DNA of 8,273 bases from Methanomassiliicoccaceae archaeon (GTDB taxonomy: Archaea > Thermoplasmatota > Thermoplasmata > Methanomassiliicoccales > Methanomethylophilaceae): NCBI GenBank assembly GCA_031254685.1, contig JAIRTZ010000036.1:1-8273 (forward strand), given 5' to 3'. Position 1 is the stretch's first letter; every line of letters begins with the position of its first letter. Positions 1 to 6,810 of the stretch are shown piece by piece. Position numbers and translations under genes: made by a program. Under the pieces are notes generated by a model. It searched no databases. It was not told the DNA's origin and was given only the letters and a program-made list of their open reading frames with translations.

Positions 1-1328
1 TTCCGACGAACGGCTTCGTGAAGCTGGACAAGCTCGAAGCAGGCGTGTACACGATAAAGGAGATCGCACCGGGATGGGAGGCATCATACTCTCTCAACGG
101 CGCAGCATTCGTAACAGTGAACGAATTCGAAGTGACGATCGTGGACTTCAGGACCGCGACCGTCAACGTGAAGAACGTGGAGAAAATCCCGGAAGGATGG
201 TTCAAGGTCCAGAAACTGGTCGAGCAGCACGACGGCAGCTACGCACCGGGAGAGGGATACACCTTCCTCGCATTCGCGGTTGACGCGGACGGCGAGCCCT
301 TCGGCGAGCCTGTCTTCACGGCGACAACGGGTGCGGACGGCATGGCGGTCTTCGGTCCGTCTGCGGACATCATCATCGGCAACGTCTACTACGTGATCGA
401 AGAGATGACATACGAACAGGGCCTGATCCTCAGGGCCGGTGTGCAGGGCGACTTCGTCCTGGTAACGGCCAAGGACGCCAAGGTCGAGATCGAGGGCAAG
501 GAGATTGCCGTATTCGAGAACGACCTCATCCGCGGATTCATGTTCCTGTCGATGGACTACAAGGTAGTGCAGCAGAAGAAGCTCTCGGGCGGAACCGTTA
601 CAGGCGGCGGCGCCGGAACATACATAGCCGACAACAGCACCGGCAACTGGTTCCGCGCCACGAACATAGACGTTGACGCGATCCTCGCTGGAGAGGACTT
701 CGTCGGCGACCTGATATGCGGCAACGACCCCACCAACGGCAGCGCTAACCCGGCCAAGAAGGTCGGTACCTACACGGTAAGCGCATCCGGCAACGACCTC
801 CTGATAGAACTCAACTTCTACTCGGGGATCAAGGCAAGCGGGGTCACGATGGCGGTCTTCGGTAACGTCAACAAGGGAACGACGAACAGCGGCTGGGGCA
901 GCGGCAACGACGGGTCCGGATGCTACAAGGGAACAACAGGCGGAAGCATATTGATCCCGGCGAAGGACATCGCGAAGCTGGCGCCCAACGGCGGTCTGCA
1001 GTATCTCTTCGTACACTCGGAGACGAACGGCGGCACGGCAGAGCTCGATGTCACCGCACAGTACCTCGGTCAGGCGTTCCACTTCGAAGAGGACGACGCT
1101 GACGGATGCGACTGCGGATGCTACGACTTCTGGCTGGACGTCGACGACAACTACCACTTCGAAACCCCGTGCCTGCCCGGTCAGTACACGCTCCACTGCC
1201 TCACCGGCGGATGGACGTATACCTGCACAGCTGATGGCGGCCCGGTCTGCGTAGCAGAAGGATTCGTATGCACGGTAGAGCCGAACGGCGAGGTCCACAT
1301 AGACATCGTCGCGAAGAAGATCGTGTAA
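1..1328 (+). CDS. Large surface protein with SpaA/Cna_B-like (prealbumin-fold) domains, 3' part only
   Basis: The reading frame is open from base 3 with no stop and no ribosome binding site at the GTG at 18, so the gene begins left of the window and 441 C-terminal residues are visible. Counting from the codon at 18 as residue 1, residues 1-56 look like the end of one Cna_B/SpaA domain (YTIKEIAPGW, then VNVKNVEK). Residues 61-172 look like a second domain, with Lys near FKVQK, Glu in YYVIEE and Asn in VFEND, the usual isopeptide trio of this fold. Residues 180-355 are a Gly/Asn/Thr-rich beta-type region that I do not recognise. Residues 364-436 hold eight cysteines and resemble the first domain. 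No membrane helix or sorting motif is visible at the C-terminus, so any anchor or signal peptide lies upstream. It is probably an extracellular adhesin or cell-surface protein. Asn is encoded by AAC throughout, suggesting high expression. The domain type is moderately sure and the exact role is unknown. Confidence 0.75.
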   Translation, partial: PTNGFVKLDKLEAGVYTIKEIAPGWEASYSLNGAAFVTVNEFEVTIVDFRTATVNVKNVEKIPEGWFKVQKLVEQHDGSYAPGEGYTFLAFAVDADGEPFGEPVFTATTGADGMAVFGPSADIIIGNVYYVIEEMTYEQGLILRAGVQGDFVLVTAKDAKVEIEGKEIAVFENDLIRGFMFLSMDYKVVQQKKLSGGTVTGGGAGTYIADNSTGNWFRATNIDVDAILAGEDFVGDLICGNDPTNGSANPAKKVGTYTVSASGNDLLIELNFYSGIKASGVTMAVFGNVNKGTTNSGWGSGNDGSGCYKGTTGGSILIPAKDIAKLAPNGGLQYLFVHSETNGGTAELDVTAQYLGQAFHFEEDDADGCDCGCYDFWLDVDDNYHFETPCLPGQYTLHCLTGGWTYTCTADGGPVCVAEGFVCTVEPNGEVHIDIVAKKIV

Positions 1329-1357
1329 TCGGAAACCGAACATAAACCAATTCAACG

Positions 1358-1399
1358 CGGCCGGGGGGTCGAAAGACCTCCCGACCGTAACCAATTTTT
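1358..1399 (+). terminator. Hairpin plus T-tract after the surface-protein gene
   Basis: GGGGGGTC (1363-1370) pairs with GACCTCCC (1375-1382) around a GAAA loop, with one G-U pair. The stem extends outward through 1358-1362 and 1383-1387 with one C-A mismatch, giving about 13 pairs. A T5 run follows at 1395-1399. It starts 29 nt after the stop codon. The T-tract alone could terminate archaeal RNA polymerase. The GAAA-capped stem may also protect the mRNA 3' end. The T-tract lies inside the 38-bp inverted repeat. Confidence 0.6.
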
Positions 1400-1422
1400 C
1401 TATCCGGTCCTCAGAACATCGG
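1385..1422 (+). repeat. 38-bp inverted repeat, left copy
   Basis: This stretch begins CCGTAACCAATTTTTC and ends AGAACATCGG. Its reverse complement recurs at 8236-8273 with 36 of 38 positions identical; the two differences are both C/T transitions. It lies between the surface-protein terminator hairpin and the gatE stop codon. On the gatE side, similarity to the other copy ends abruptly after CCGATG (read on the minus strand). I do not recognise it as a known element. It may be a dispersed intergenic repeat or the shared 3' flank of a surface-protein gene family. Confidence 0.85.
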
Positions 1423-1435
1423 TATGATCTTCGAT

Positions 1436-1449
1436 CCCGATCTTTCGGG
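1436..1449 (-). terminator. Small hairpin directly after gatE
   Basis: CCCGA and TCGGG flank a 4-nt loop immediately after the gatE stop codon (minus strand). The stem is only 5 bp and no T-run follows it on that strand. It may be a weak 3'-end stabiliser rather than a terminator. Confidence 0.25.
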
Positions 1450-3312
1450 TCAGAGCATCTTCTTTATCTCGTCAGTGAGGATCTCGTTCATCTTCTTCCC
1501 GTCGATCTTTCCGCGGAGCGCCTCCATCACCGGGCCCATGAGCGGGCCTATTGATGACATGCCCTTCTCTCTGACGAACGCCTCTCTCTGTTTGACGACG
1601 GCCGCGATGATCTTTCTCGCTTCCTTTTCGTCCATCGAGCTCAATCCGAGTTTTGATACCGCATCGTTCAGTGACGTTCCTTTGGCGATCTCCCTGAACA
1701 GCGACGGTAACGCCTCTTTGGCGAATTTTGACGCTTTCAGCGAATCGAACGCATCCAGTATCGACGCCTCCGATATTGCGCCGACGTTCAGCCCTTCGCG
1801 TTCCATCTCCGTGAATGTGCTGAGGAACGTCGTTGCCGCGACGGAGACCATTTCCTTATCCTTAGCTATCCTTTCGAAGATGTCCTCATTCCCTTCCCTG
1901 ACCAGCTGGCGCGCCTGCTGCGGATTCAGGCCGTATTTGGAGATCAATCTCTTTTCCGTCTCCTCGGGAAGTTCGGGAAGGTTCTTAGAGATCCGTTCCA
2001 TCCTTTCCTTCGTTATCAATATCGGCGGAACGTCCGTCTCCGGGAGCATCCTTGCCGCCCCGGGCAGCGGCCTCGAGTACTTTGACGTCCCGTCCGGCTG
2101 CGGATCCCTCGTCTCGTCAGGTATCCCGATCAAAGATTCCTTCGCTCTTTCGATGACCGCCTCAAGCGCCGCCTTTGCTTTCTTCTCAGATTCGGCGCAG
2201 ATGGCGAACGCGTCGTTCTTATCTTTCAACAGTAAATGTTTTCTCAACGCGTCAACGTAAGTCTGCTCGATGCCGTACGCAGGCAGCTCGTCGGAATGGA
2301 ATATTCCTTTCACTCCTTTCGTCCTTGCGCGCTGGGCCATCTCCGCGCCCAATCGCAATCTTCCGTTATTGCCGTTGAGCACGCCGGCGAATCCCGGGAG
2401 CTTTACGGCGAGCACTTTCCCTTTTTCGGATAACGCGCTCTTTATGACCTTCGAAGGGCAATCTTTGAAAATTTCCGTGACGTCGATCATCTCGTCGCCC
2501 ACGGATACGTTGCGCGACAGCAGCATATCTTTGATCTCCAGGAGCATCGTATGCCTCTGTACCTCGTTCTCAACGTACACCGGCAGCAATCTCAGTTCCT
2601 GAACGCCTTTGATCTCAGTGCGCCTGTTCCCGGGCAGCGAGATGTTCAGGTCCTCGCGTATCGTGCCTATCCCGCGTTTCACTCTTTTCGTCGCCCTGAG
2701 CATCGTCCCGATGCGCAGCGCGACCTCCATCGCCTCCTCCGGCGTCCGTATGTCAGGGCCTGTGGCGATCTCTATCAACGGGATCCCTATCCTGTCCAAA
2801 CGATACACGACCTCGCCGTCCCTCTCCTCGACCTTCCTGGCGGCGTCCTCTTCCAGGCATACCGACATTATCTCGATCCTTTTACCATTCACGACAATGT
2901 GGCCGTCAACGGCCACGATCGCCGTCCTTTGGTACCCGCTCGTATTGGAGCCGTCGATGGCGATCTTCCTCATAAAATAAATCTCGTCTATTATCTTCGC
3001 GTTCACCATCTTCGAGAATGTTAACGCTGTATCGAGCGCGTCCTCGTTCACACCGTTCGGCGGTTCCTCATCCAGATCGATCAGACAGCTCACCCGCGGC
3101 GGCGACTGATACCTGAAGCCGCGCTGCTTCAGCGACTCCGCTGCGGCGGCTCGGTCGACCACGCCGGTCCCGCCGGCGATCGGCCTCAGCTTCCTGAAGT
3201 ACGTGTCCGTGTTCTCCTCGGATAATTCGCTTTCGCATGAGCAGAACAGCTTTTTCGTGTTCAGCTGCTGGTGTATCTCGATACCGCAGATGAAACGGTC
3301 ACCAGATGACAT
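1450..3312 (-). CDS. gatE: Glutamyl-tRNA(Gln) amidotransferase subunit E
   Basis: GatE is the tRNA-binding kinase/transamidase subunit of archaeal GatDE. It phosphorylates the Glu on mischarged Glu-tRNA(Gln) and replaces it with an amide using ammonia from GatD, in the cytoplasm. At 620 residues it has normal family length. The N-terminal cradle domain carries GIEIHQQLNTKKLFCSC (10-26), IAIDGSNTSGYQRT (118-130), IGIPLIEIATGPDIRTPEEA (175-194) and GTIREDLNIS (216-225). An AspRS-like GAD insertion follows, around residues 295-385, with FHSDELPAYGI at 338-348. RPLPGAARMLPETD (414-427) ends the core, and a helical GatB/YqeY tail occupies about 440-620. I chose the ATG at 3310-3312, nine codons inside the longest frame, because AGGAGG lies 7 nt before it and the upstream ATG at 3339 has no such site. 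It overlaps the gatD end by 14 nt, so the two are translationally coupled. Identification is very sure. Confidence 0.97.
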   Translation of the reverse strand: MSSGDRFICGIEIHQQLNTKKLFCSCESELSEENTDTYFRKLRPIAGGTGVVDRAAAAESLKQRGFRYQSPPRVSCLIDLDEEPPNGVNEDALDTALTFSKMVNAKIIDEIYFMRKIAIDGSNTSGYQRTAIVAVDGHIVVNGKRIEIMSVCLEEDAARKVEERDGEVVYRLDRIGIPLIEIATGPDIRTPEEAMEVALRIGTMLRATKRVKRGIGTIREDLNISLPGNRRTEIKGVQELRLLPVYVENEVQRHTMLLEIKDMLLSRNVSVGDEMIDVTEIFKDCPSKVIKSALSEKGKVLAVKLPGFAGVLNGNNGRLRLGAEMAQRARTKGVKGIFHSDELPAYGIEQTYVDALRKHLLLKDKNDAFAICAESEKKAKAALEAVIERAKESLIGIPDETRDPQPDGTSKYSRPLPGAARMLPETDVPPILITKERMERISKNLPELPEETEKRLISKYGLNPQQARQLVREGNEDIFERIAKDKEMVSVAATTFLSTFTEMEREGLNVGAISEASILDAFDSLKASKFAKEALPSLFREIAKGTSLNDAVSKLGLSSMDEKEARKIIAAVVKQREAFVREKGMSSIGPLMGPVMEALRGKIDGKKMNEILTDEIKKML

Positions 3313-4603
3313 CGGTGGTCCTCCTGTCGCCCATCTCATACGATAACGTATCTTTCATCAGCTCCTTCGCTTCCTTGGCGTTCTTTGTGTTCGCGATCGC
3401 CCACATCAGTTTCACGTACGCCGTTTCGGGAAGCATGTCGTTCATCGGTATCACGCCGATATTTTGTAATTCCCTTCCGGTATCGTAAACGTTCATGCCC
3501 GTCGGCCCGTTGATGCACTGCGACGTCATCACGGCGATGGCGCCTTTATCGATGGCTTCCTTCAGTAACGAGGCGATACCGTCGCTCACGTGCCCGAGAC
3601 CCGAGCCCGCGATGACGATGCCTTTCGAATTCACGGCGGCGTCCCTGAACAGCGCCGGGTCCATCCCGGGGTAGAAGTGCAGGAGTATCACATCATCGGA
3701 CATCTTCGTGAACGCCTTTGTCTTCGCGGATGCCTTCGGAACTTCGTCATTGAATGTTATCTTCCCGTTCCCGTCCATGCGCGCGACCGGCACCGTATTG
3801 ATGCTCCTGAACGCGTCCCTGCGGGACGTGTGCATCTTCCTCACGCGCGTTCCGCGATGGACCGCGAAGGAATCGTCATTCATGGAGTCGTGCATTATCA
3901 CGTAAACGCCTGCTGCTTTCGACGACACGCAGAATCTCACCGACGCAAGAAGATTCCCGTACGCGTCCGACGACGGCCTGTCGGTGCTCCTCTGGGACCC
4001 CGTGATGATAACGGGTGCACTCAATTCTTTGAGCATGAACGACAGCGCGGCGGCGGTGAATCCCATGGTGTCCGTTCCGTGCGTGACGACGATGCCGTCG
4101 GCACCGTTGTTCAGTTCCTCCTCGATCGTCTTAGCAAGCGCCTGCCAATGCTCCGAGTTCACATTCTCGGAGAACACGGAAATAATATCTTTCGGCGTGA
4201 TGTTCGCGATATCTGACAGTTCCGGCATCATATCCAGCAGACCGTCCGCCGATAATCCGGGCGACTGGGCGCCTTTAGCGCCTCCCTGCTGCGAACCTAT
4301 CGTTCCGCCGGTGGCGATGAGGACTATATTGGGAAGCCCTTTCTTCGGTTTGCGGTCGCTCTTCTTTGCGGCCTTCCCGGCGGGCTGTTCCAGAACTTTG
4401 ATCGACGTTCCCTTGTTCACCCTGAAGCCGGCGTCATATCCGTTCTTCATCCTTATCACAATGATGTCCGGGTCCCCCGAGCCGCTCTGCGGCGGCATCA
4501 GTGTTCCGACGTATTCACTGCCGTCGATCGTCAGCGATATGACGGAACCTTCCTTCGCGCCCGCGGATGCAAGCATCTTCGATAATTCGGCGGAGTATCT
4601 CAT
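3299..4603 (-). CDS. gatD: Glutamyl-tRNA(Gln) amidotransferase subunit D (asparaginase-like)
   Basis: GatD hydrolyses Gln or Asn to release ammonia, which is channelled to GatE for conversion of Glu-tRNA(Gln) to Gln-tRNA(Gln). Archaea use this route because they lack a dedicated GlnRS. The 434-residue length is typical. Residues 1-75 form the small N-terminal beta domain (VISLTIDGSEYVGTL, IKVLEQP). A Lys-rich linker covers 77-89. The L-asparaginase domain runs from 91 to the end. The catalytic set is intact: Thr101 in IATGGTIGS, Thr177-Asp178 in THGTDTM, and Lys256 in RVRKMH. IITGSQRSTDRPSSDAYGN (199-217) and SQCINGPTGMNVYDTGR (361-377) are further family blocks that distinguish it from a plain asparaginase. 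It is first in a gatD-gatE operon read from the divergent region, and its last codons contain the gatE ribosome binding site. The ATG at 4603 fits the family N-terminus. Confidence 0.97.
   Translation of the reverse strand: MRYSAELSKMLASAGAKEGSVISLTIDGSEYVGTLMPPQSGSGDPDIIVIRMKNGYDAGFRVNKGTSIKVLEQPAGKAAKKSDRKPKKGLPNIVLIATGGTIGSQQGGAKGAQSPGLSADGLLDMMPELSDIANITPKDIISVFSENVNSEHWQALAKTIEEELNNGADGIVVTHGTDTMGFTAAALSFMLKELSAPVIITGSQRSTDRPSSDAYGNLLASVRFCVSSKAAGVYVIMHDSMNDDSFAVHRGTRVRKMHTSRRDAFRSINTVPVARMDGNGKITFNDEVPKASAKTKAFTKMSDDVILLHFYPGMDPALFRDAAVNSKGIVIAGSGLGHVSDGIASLLKEAIDKGAIAVMTSQCINGPTGMNVYDTGRELQNIGVIPMNDMLPETAYVKLMWAIANTKNAKEAKELMKDTLSYEMGDRRTTDVIW
3320..3325 (-). promoter_or_regulatory. 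gatE ribosome binding site inside gatD
   Basis: AGGAGG on the minus strand sits 7 nt before the ATG at 3312, within the last codons of gatD (the Arg-Arg pair near its C-terminus). It decides the gatE start in favour of the shorter 620-residue product. Confidence 0.8.
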
Positions 4604-4607
4604 GTTG

Positions 4608-4645
4608 ACCCTTCGTAGGGTAATCTCTTATTATTTATTTTTCAT
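4608..4645 (-). promoter_or_regulatory. gatDE promoter region with a palindrome in the leader
   Basis: On the minus strand an A/T-only stretch (AAAAATAAATAATAA, about 4629-4643) is the best archaeal TATA-box candidate, centred roughly 33 nt before the gatD ATG. That predicts a leader of about 8-10 nt. A perfect 5-bp inverted repeat, ACCCT/AGGGT with a 4-nt loop (4608-4621), lies between the box and the ATG and contains the weak AAGGGT ribosome-binding candidate. It could be a small operator or a hairpin masking the start. No BRE is obvious. Confidence 0.5.
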
Positions 4646-4744
4646 TACCGCAGCGGAACGCGCGGATACGGCAACTGTTCGCGATCCGGGCGTCAAGAAT
4701 GATCCGACCCGCAAAACGTGACGATGAAGTATAATTGTAATATG

Positions 4745-4768
4745 CGGGCACATGCCTGCCCGTGTCCG
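4745..4768. repeat. Palindromic element in the gatD-hypB divergent region
   Basis: CGGGCA (4745-4750) pairs with TGCCCG (4757-4762) around a 6-nt loop. An alternative pairing, CGGGCAC with GTGTCCG (4762-4768), uses one G-U pair. It lies about 25 bp upstream of the hypB TATA-like box and about 140 bp from gatD. A regulator binding site for the rightward operon is possible but unproven. Apart from this and the two promoters I see nothing else in 4604-4820. Confidence 0.35.
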
Positions 4769-4792
4769 CGCAAAGACGGGGAACGGCAACCG

Positions 4793-4800
4793 TTAATACT
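4793..4800 (+). promoter_or_regulatory. TATA-like box for the hypB operon
   Basis: TTAATACT is centred about 25 nt before the GTG at 4821. This is the spacing expected if transcription starts at or next to that codon. No Shine-Dalgarno sequence precedes the GTG, so a leaderless mRNA is likely. The box is a weak match and is called mainly on spacing. Confidence 0.45.
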
Positions 4801-4820
4801 GTTTACACATTCTACGATGC

Positions 4821-5477
4821 GTGCACAAGATAACCGAGATAGGAATGGAGTACGACGTTCTCAGGGAGAACGTGAAGATAGCGCACGCAAATCACCATCT
4901 TCTGGAGAAGCATAAGATACGGTCCGTCGACATTATGGGATCGATCGGTTCGGGAAAGACGTCGCTGATCATCAAGATGGCGGAGAAGCTTTCCGCGAAA
5001 GGCGTACGCGTGGGCGCGATAGCCGGAGACGTCACCGGCGACGACGATTTCAAGAGGATGCAGAACGCCGGGATAAAGGCCGTGAACTGCAACACCGGGC
5101 ATGAGTGTCATCTGGACGCGAACATGGTAAAGAAAGTGCTGAACAAGATGGACCTCAGCTCCATTGATGTATTGCTGATAGAGAACGTCGGCAATCTGGT
5201 ATGTCCCGCCGATTTCCCGCTGGGCGCGGACAAGCGGATGGTCGTCATATCAACGACGGAAGGTGACGACATGGTACGGAAACATCCGGACATCTTCCTG
5301 CATTCCGACATCGCGGTGATAAACAAGGCGGACATCGCAGAATACGTGGATGTTGACATTGATGTTATTAAGAATGATTATTCGAAGCTCACCGGCGGTG
5401 TGCTGAAGATGATGGAGTGCAGCGTGAAAAAAGATAAGGGAGTTAACGAGATAATTGACGCATTGAGACTTTGGTGA
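4821..5477 (+). CDS. hypB: Hydrogenase nickel-incorporation GTPase HypB
   Basis: HypB is a cytoplasmic SIMIBI-class GTPase that, with HypA, delivers Ni to the large subunit of [NiFe]-hydrogenases. At 218 residues it is the short archaeal form without an N-terminal His-rich stretch. The P-loop is at 40-47 (GSIGSGKT) and the GDVTGDDD switch segment at 69-76. The metal-binding Cys96-His97 lies in NTGHECHLDA. ENVGNLVCPADFPLG (121-135) contributes Cys128, and NKAD (168-171) gives guanine specificity. The GTG start at 4821 is preferred because the resulting MH- N-terminus and 39-residue lead before the P-loop fit archaeal HypB as I recall it. The ATG at 4845, preceded by GAGATAGGA, is the alternative. 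It opens a rightward operon, and its stop lies in the purD ribosome binding site. No hypA or hydrogenase gene is nearby, so its partners must be encoded elsewhere. Confidence 0.95.
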   Translation: MHKITEIGMEYDVLRENVKIAHANHHLLEKHKIRSVDIMGSIGSGKTSLIIKMAEKLSAKGVRVGAIAGDVTGDDDFKRMQNAGIKAVNCNTGHECHLDANMVKKVLNKMDLSSIDVLLIENVGNLVCPADFPLGADKRMVVISTTEGDDMVRKHPDIFLHSDIAVINKADIAEYVDVDIDVIKNDYSKLTGGVLKMMECSVKKDKGVNEIIDALRLW

Positions 5478-5478
5478 T
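5473..5478 (+). promoter_or_regulatory. purD ribosome binding site overlapping the hypB stop
   Basis: GGTGAT, a typical archaeal Shine-Dalgarno sequence, covers the final Trp codon and TGA stop of hypB and lies 3 nt before the purD ATG. It implies coupled translation of the two genes. Confidence 0.7.
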
Positions 5479-5481
5479 ATC

Positions 5482-6810
5482 ATGAGAGTACTGACGGTTG
5501 GCGGAGGAGGCCGTGAACACGCGGCGGTGGAGGCGTTCCACCGCTCCGGGGCGGAGATATACGCTGTTATGAAAAATGCGAACCCGGGGATAATAAAAAG
5601 ATCCAAAGGGTATAAACTCACAGATGAGAAGAATGTTCAGGCGGTCTGCGAATACGCTAAGGAATGCAATATCGAATTAGCATTCGTCGGACCGGAGGCT
5701 CCGCTGGAGGTAGGGCTCGTGGATGCGCTGGAGGCGATCGGCATCAAATGCGCCTCGCCCACGAAGGCCGCGGCGAGGATCGAAACGTCAAAGACGTTCA
5801 TGCGCGAACTGCTGAAAAAGCATAGGATAAAGGGAAATCTCGGATTTGCGTCGTTCGATAACGCGAAGGACACGGAAGCGTACATCAAGACGCTGAAGTA
5901 CGACATCGTTGTGAAGCCCGTCGGACTTACAGGCGGAAAAGGAGTGAAAGTTCAGGGAGAACATTTGCATTCCCATGATGACATAATGAGATACGTTCAT
6001 GAGATATTCGATAACAACATAGGCGGCGCCGGCGTGATCATCGAAGAGAAAGCGGTAGGCGAAGAATTCACGCAGATGGTGTTCTGCGACGGGACGAACA
6101 TCAGGCCGATGCCTTTGGTACAGGATCATAAACGGGCATACGAAGGTGACGTGGGGCCGAACACCGGAGGGATGGGCTCGTACTCGGATGCCGATCACCT
6201 TTTGCCGTTCGTCACCGGATCGGAAAGGATAGAGGGGCACAAGATCATCCAGAGGATCGTCAACGCGCTCAGGAAGGACGGATGCGTATACCGCGGCCCG
6301 ATGTTCGGTCAGTTCATGTTAACGACGGAAGGTCCGAAACTTATAGAGATCAACGCGAGGTTCGGCGATCCTGAGGCGATGAATGTCCTTCCGATACTGA
6401 GGACGAGCTTCACGGACGTGTGCTTGGCGATGGCCGCGGGAACGCTGAAGTTTGATGTTGAATTCGAGAAGAAGGCGACCGTCTGCAAATACGTCGTTCC
6501 CGAAGGGTACGGCGTGAAATCGAAAGCGGGACTTCCCATATCGGTCGACGAGGCCGGAGTGAAGAACAGCGGCGCGGTCGCGTATTTTGCGAACGTCGAC
6601 ATCGTTGACGATAAGCTTGTCACCGGAACGTCACGGTCGGTCGGTGTCGTCGGCATAGCCGACGGCATAGAATGGGCCGAGGGCAACTGCGAGAGAGCGC
6701 TGAATTATGTGAAGGGCGACGCGATATTCGTGCGTCACGATATCGGAAAGCGCGAATTGGTACAGAAGCGCGTGGACCACATGAATAAGATACGCGGTGG
6801 AAAGAAATGA
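5482..6810 (+). CDS. purD: Phosphoribosylamine-glycine ligase (GAR synthetase)
   Basis: PurD joins phosphoribosylamine and glycine using ATP, the second step of de novo purine synthesis, in the cytoplasm. The N-terminal domain starts MRVLTVGGGGREHA (the ribose-phosphate-binding loop), with FVGPEAPLEVGLVD at 68-81. The ATP-grasp region includes KTFMREL (104-110), VVKPVGLTGGKGVKV (143-157) and GEEFTQMVFCDG (193-204). DHKRAYEGDVGPNTGGMGSY (215-234) and YRGPMFGQFM (270-279) follow. The Mg-binding Glu289 and Asn291 lie in EINARFGDPE. A PurD C-domain follows to residue 442. The length is normal and all motifs are intact. The start has a GGTGAT site and lies 4 nt after hypB; the stop overlaps the truA start. 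It is monofunctional, without fused PurM or PurN domains. Confidence 0.97.
   Translation: MRVLTVGGGGREHAAVEAFHRSGAEIYAVMKNANPGIIKRSKGYKLTDEKNVQAVCEYAKECNIELAFVGPEAPLEVGLVDALEAIGIKCASPTKAAARIETSKTFMRELLKKHRIKGNLGFASFDNAKDTEAYIKTLKYDIVVKPVGLTGGKGVKVQGEHLHSHDDIMRYVHEIFDNNIGGAGVIIEEKAVGEEFTQMVFCDGTNIRPMPLVQDHKRAYEGDVGPNTGGMGSYSDADHLLPFVTGSERIEGHKIIQRIVNALRKDGCVYRGPMFGQFMLTTEGPKLIEINARFGDPEAMNVLPILRTSFTDVCLAMAAGTLKFDVEFEKKATVCKYVVPEGYGVKSKAGLPISVDEAGVKNSGAVAYFANVDIVDDKLVTGTSRSVGVVGIADGIEWAEGNCERALNYVKGDAIFVRHDIGKRELVQKRVDHMNKIRGGKK
6796..6800 (+). promoter_or_regulatory. truA ribosome binding site inside purD
   Basis: GGTGG lies 6 nt before the truA ATG within the last purD codons. The ATGA overlap at 6807-6810 supports coupling. 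Confidence 0.6.

Noticed and set aside
1..1328. Pyrrolysine readthrough or frameshift within the genes
   Set aside because: All identified families are full length with intact motifs and end at TAA or TGA. There is no in-frame TAG to read through.
84..1394. A 436-codon open frame antisense to the surface-protein gene
   Set aside because: It mirrors the strong third-position GC bias of the real gene, has low-complexity Val/Arg/Ala content and no family motifs, and runs through the terminator hairpin. It is a shadow frame.
1424..2260. Ser/Phe-rich open frame on the plus strand opposite gatE
   Set aside because: GatE is certain on the other strand. The frame's Ser/Phe/Ile richness is what the complement of its codons gives, and it has no ribosome binding site.
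3590..4216. 208-codon Arg/His-rich plus-strand frame opposite gatD
   Set aside because: Composition is typical of an antisense shadow in GC-rich coding DNA, with no family features.
3984..4721. 245-codon plus-strand frame opposite gatD running into the divergent region
   Set aside because: It overlaps the certain gatD gene, crosses its promoter, and has no recognisable motif or ribosome binding site.
4604..4820. Possible tRNA or small RNA gene in the divergent gap
   Set aside because: I looked for a T-loop (GTTCRANNC) and a cloverleaf and found neither; only short palindromes are present.
4718..4915. 65-codon plus-strand frame crossing the hypB start
   Set aside because: It overlaps the hypB N-terminus in another frame and contains the TATA-like box. 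Its product has low-complexity polar content and no homology I recognise.
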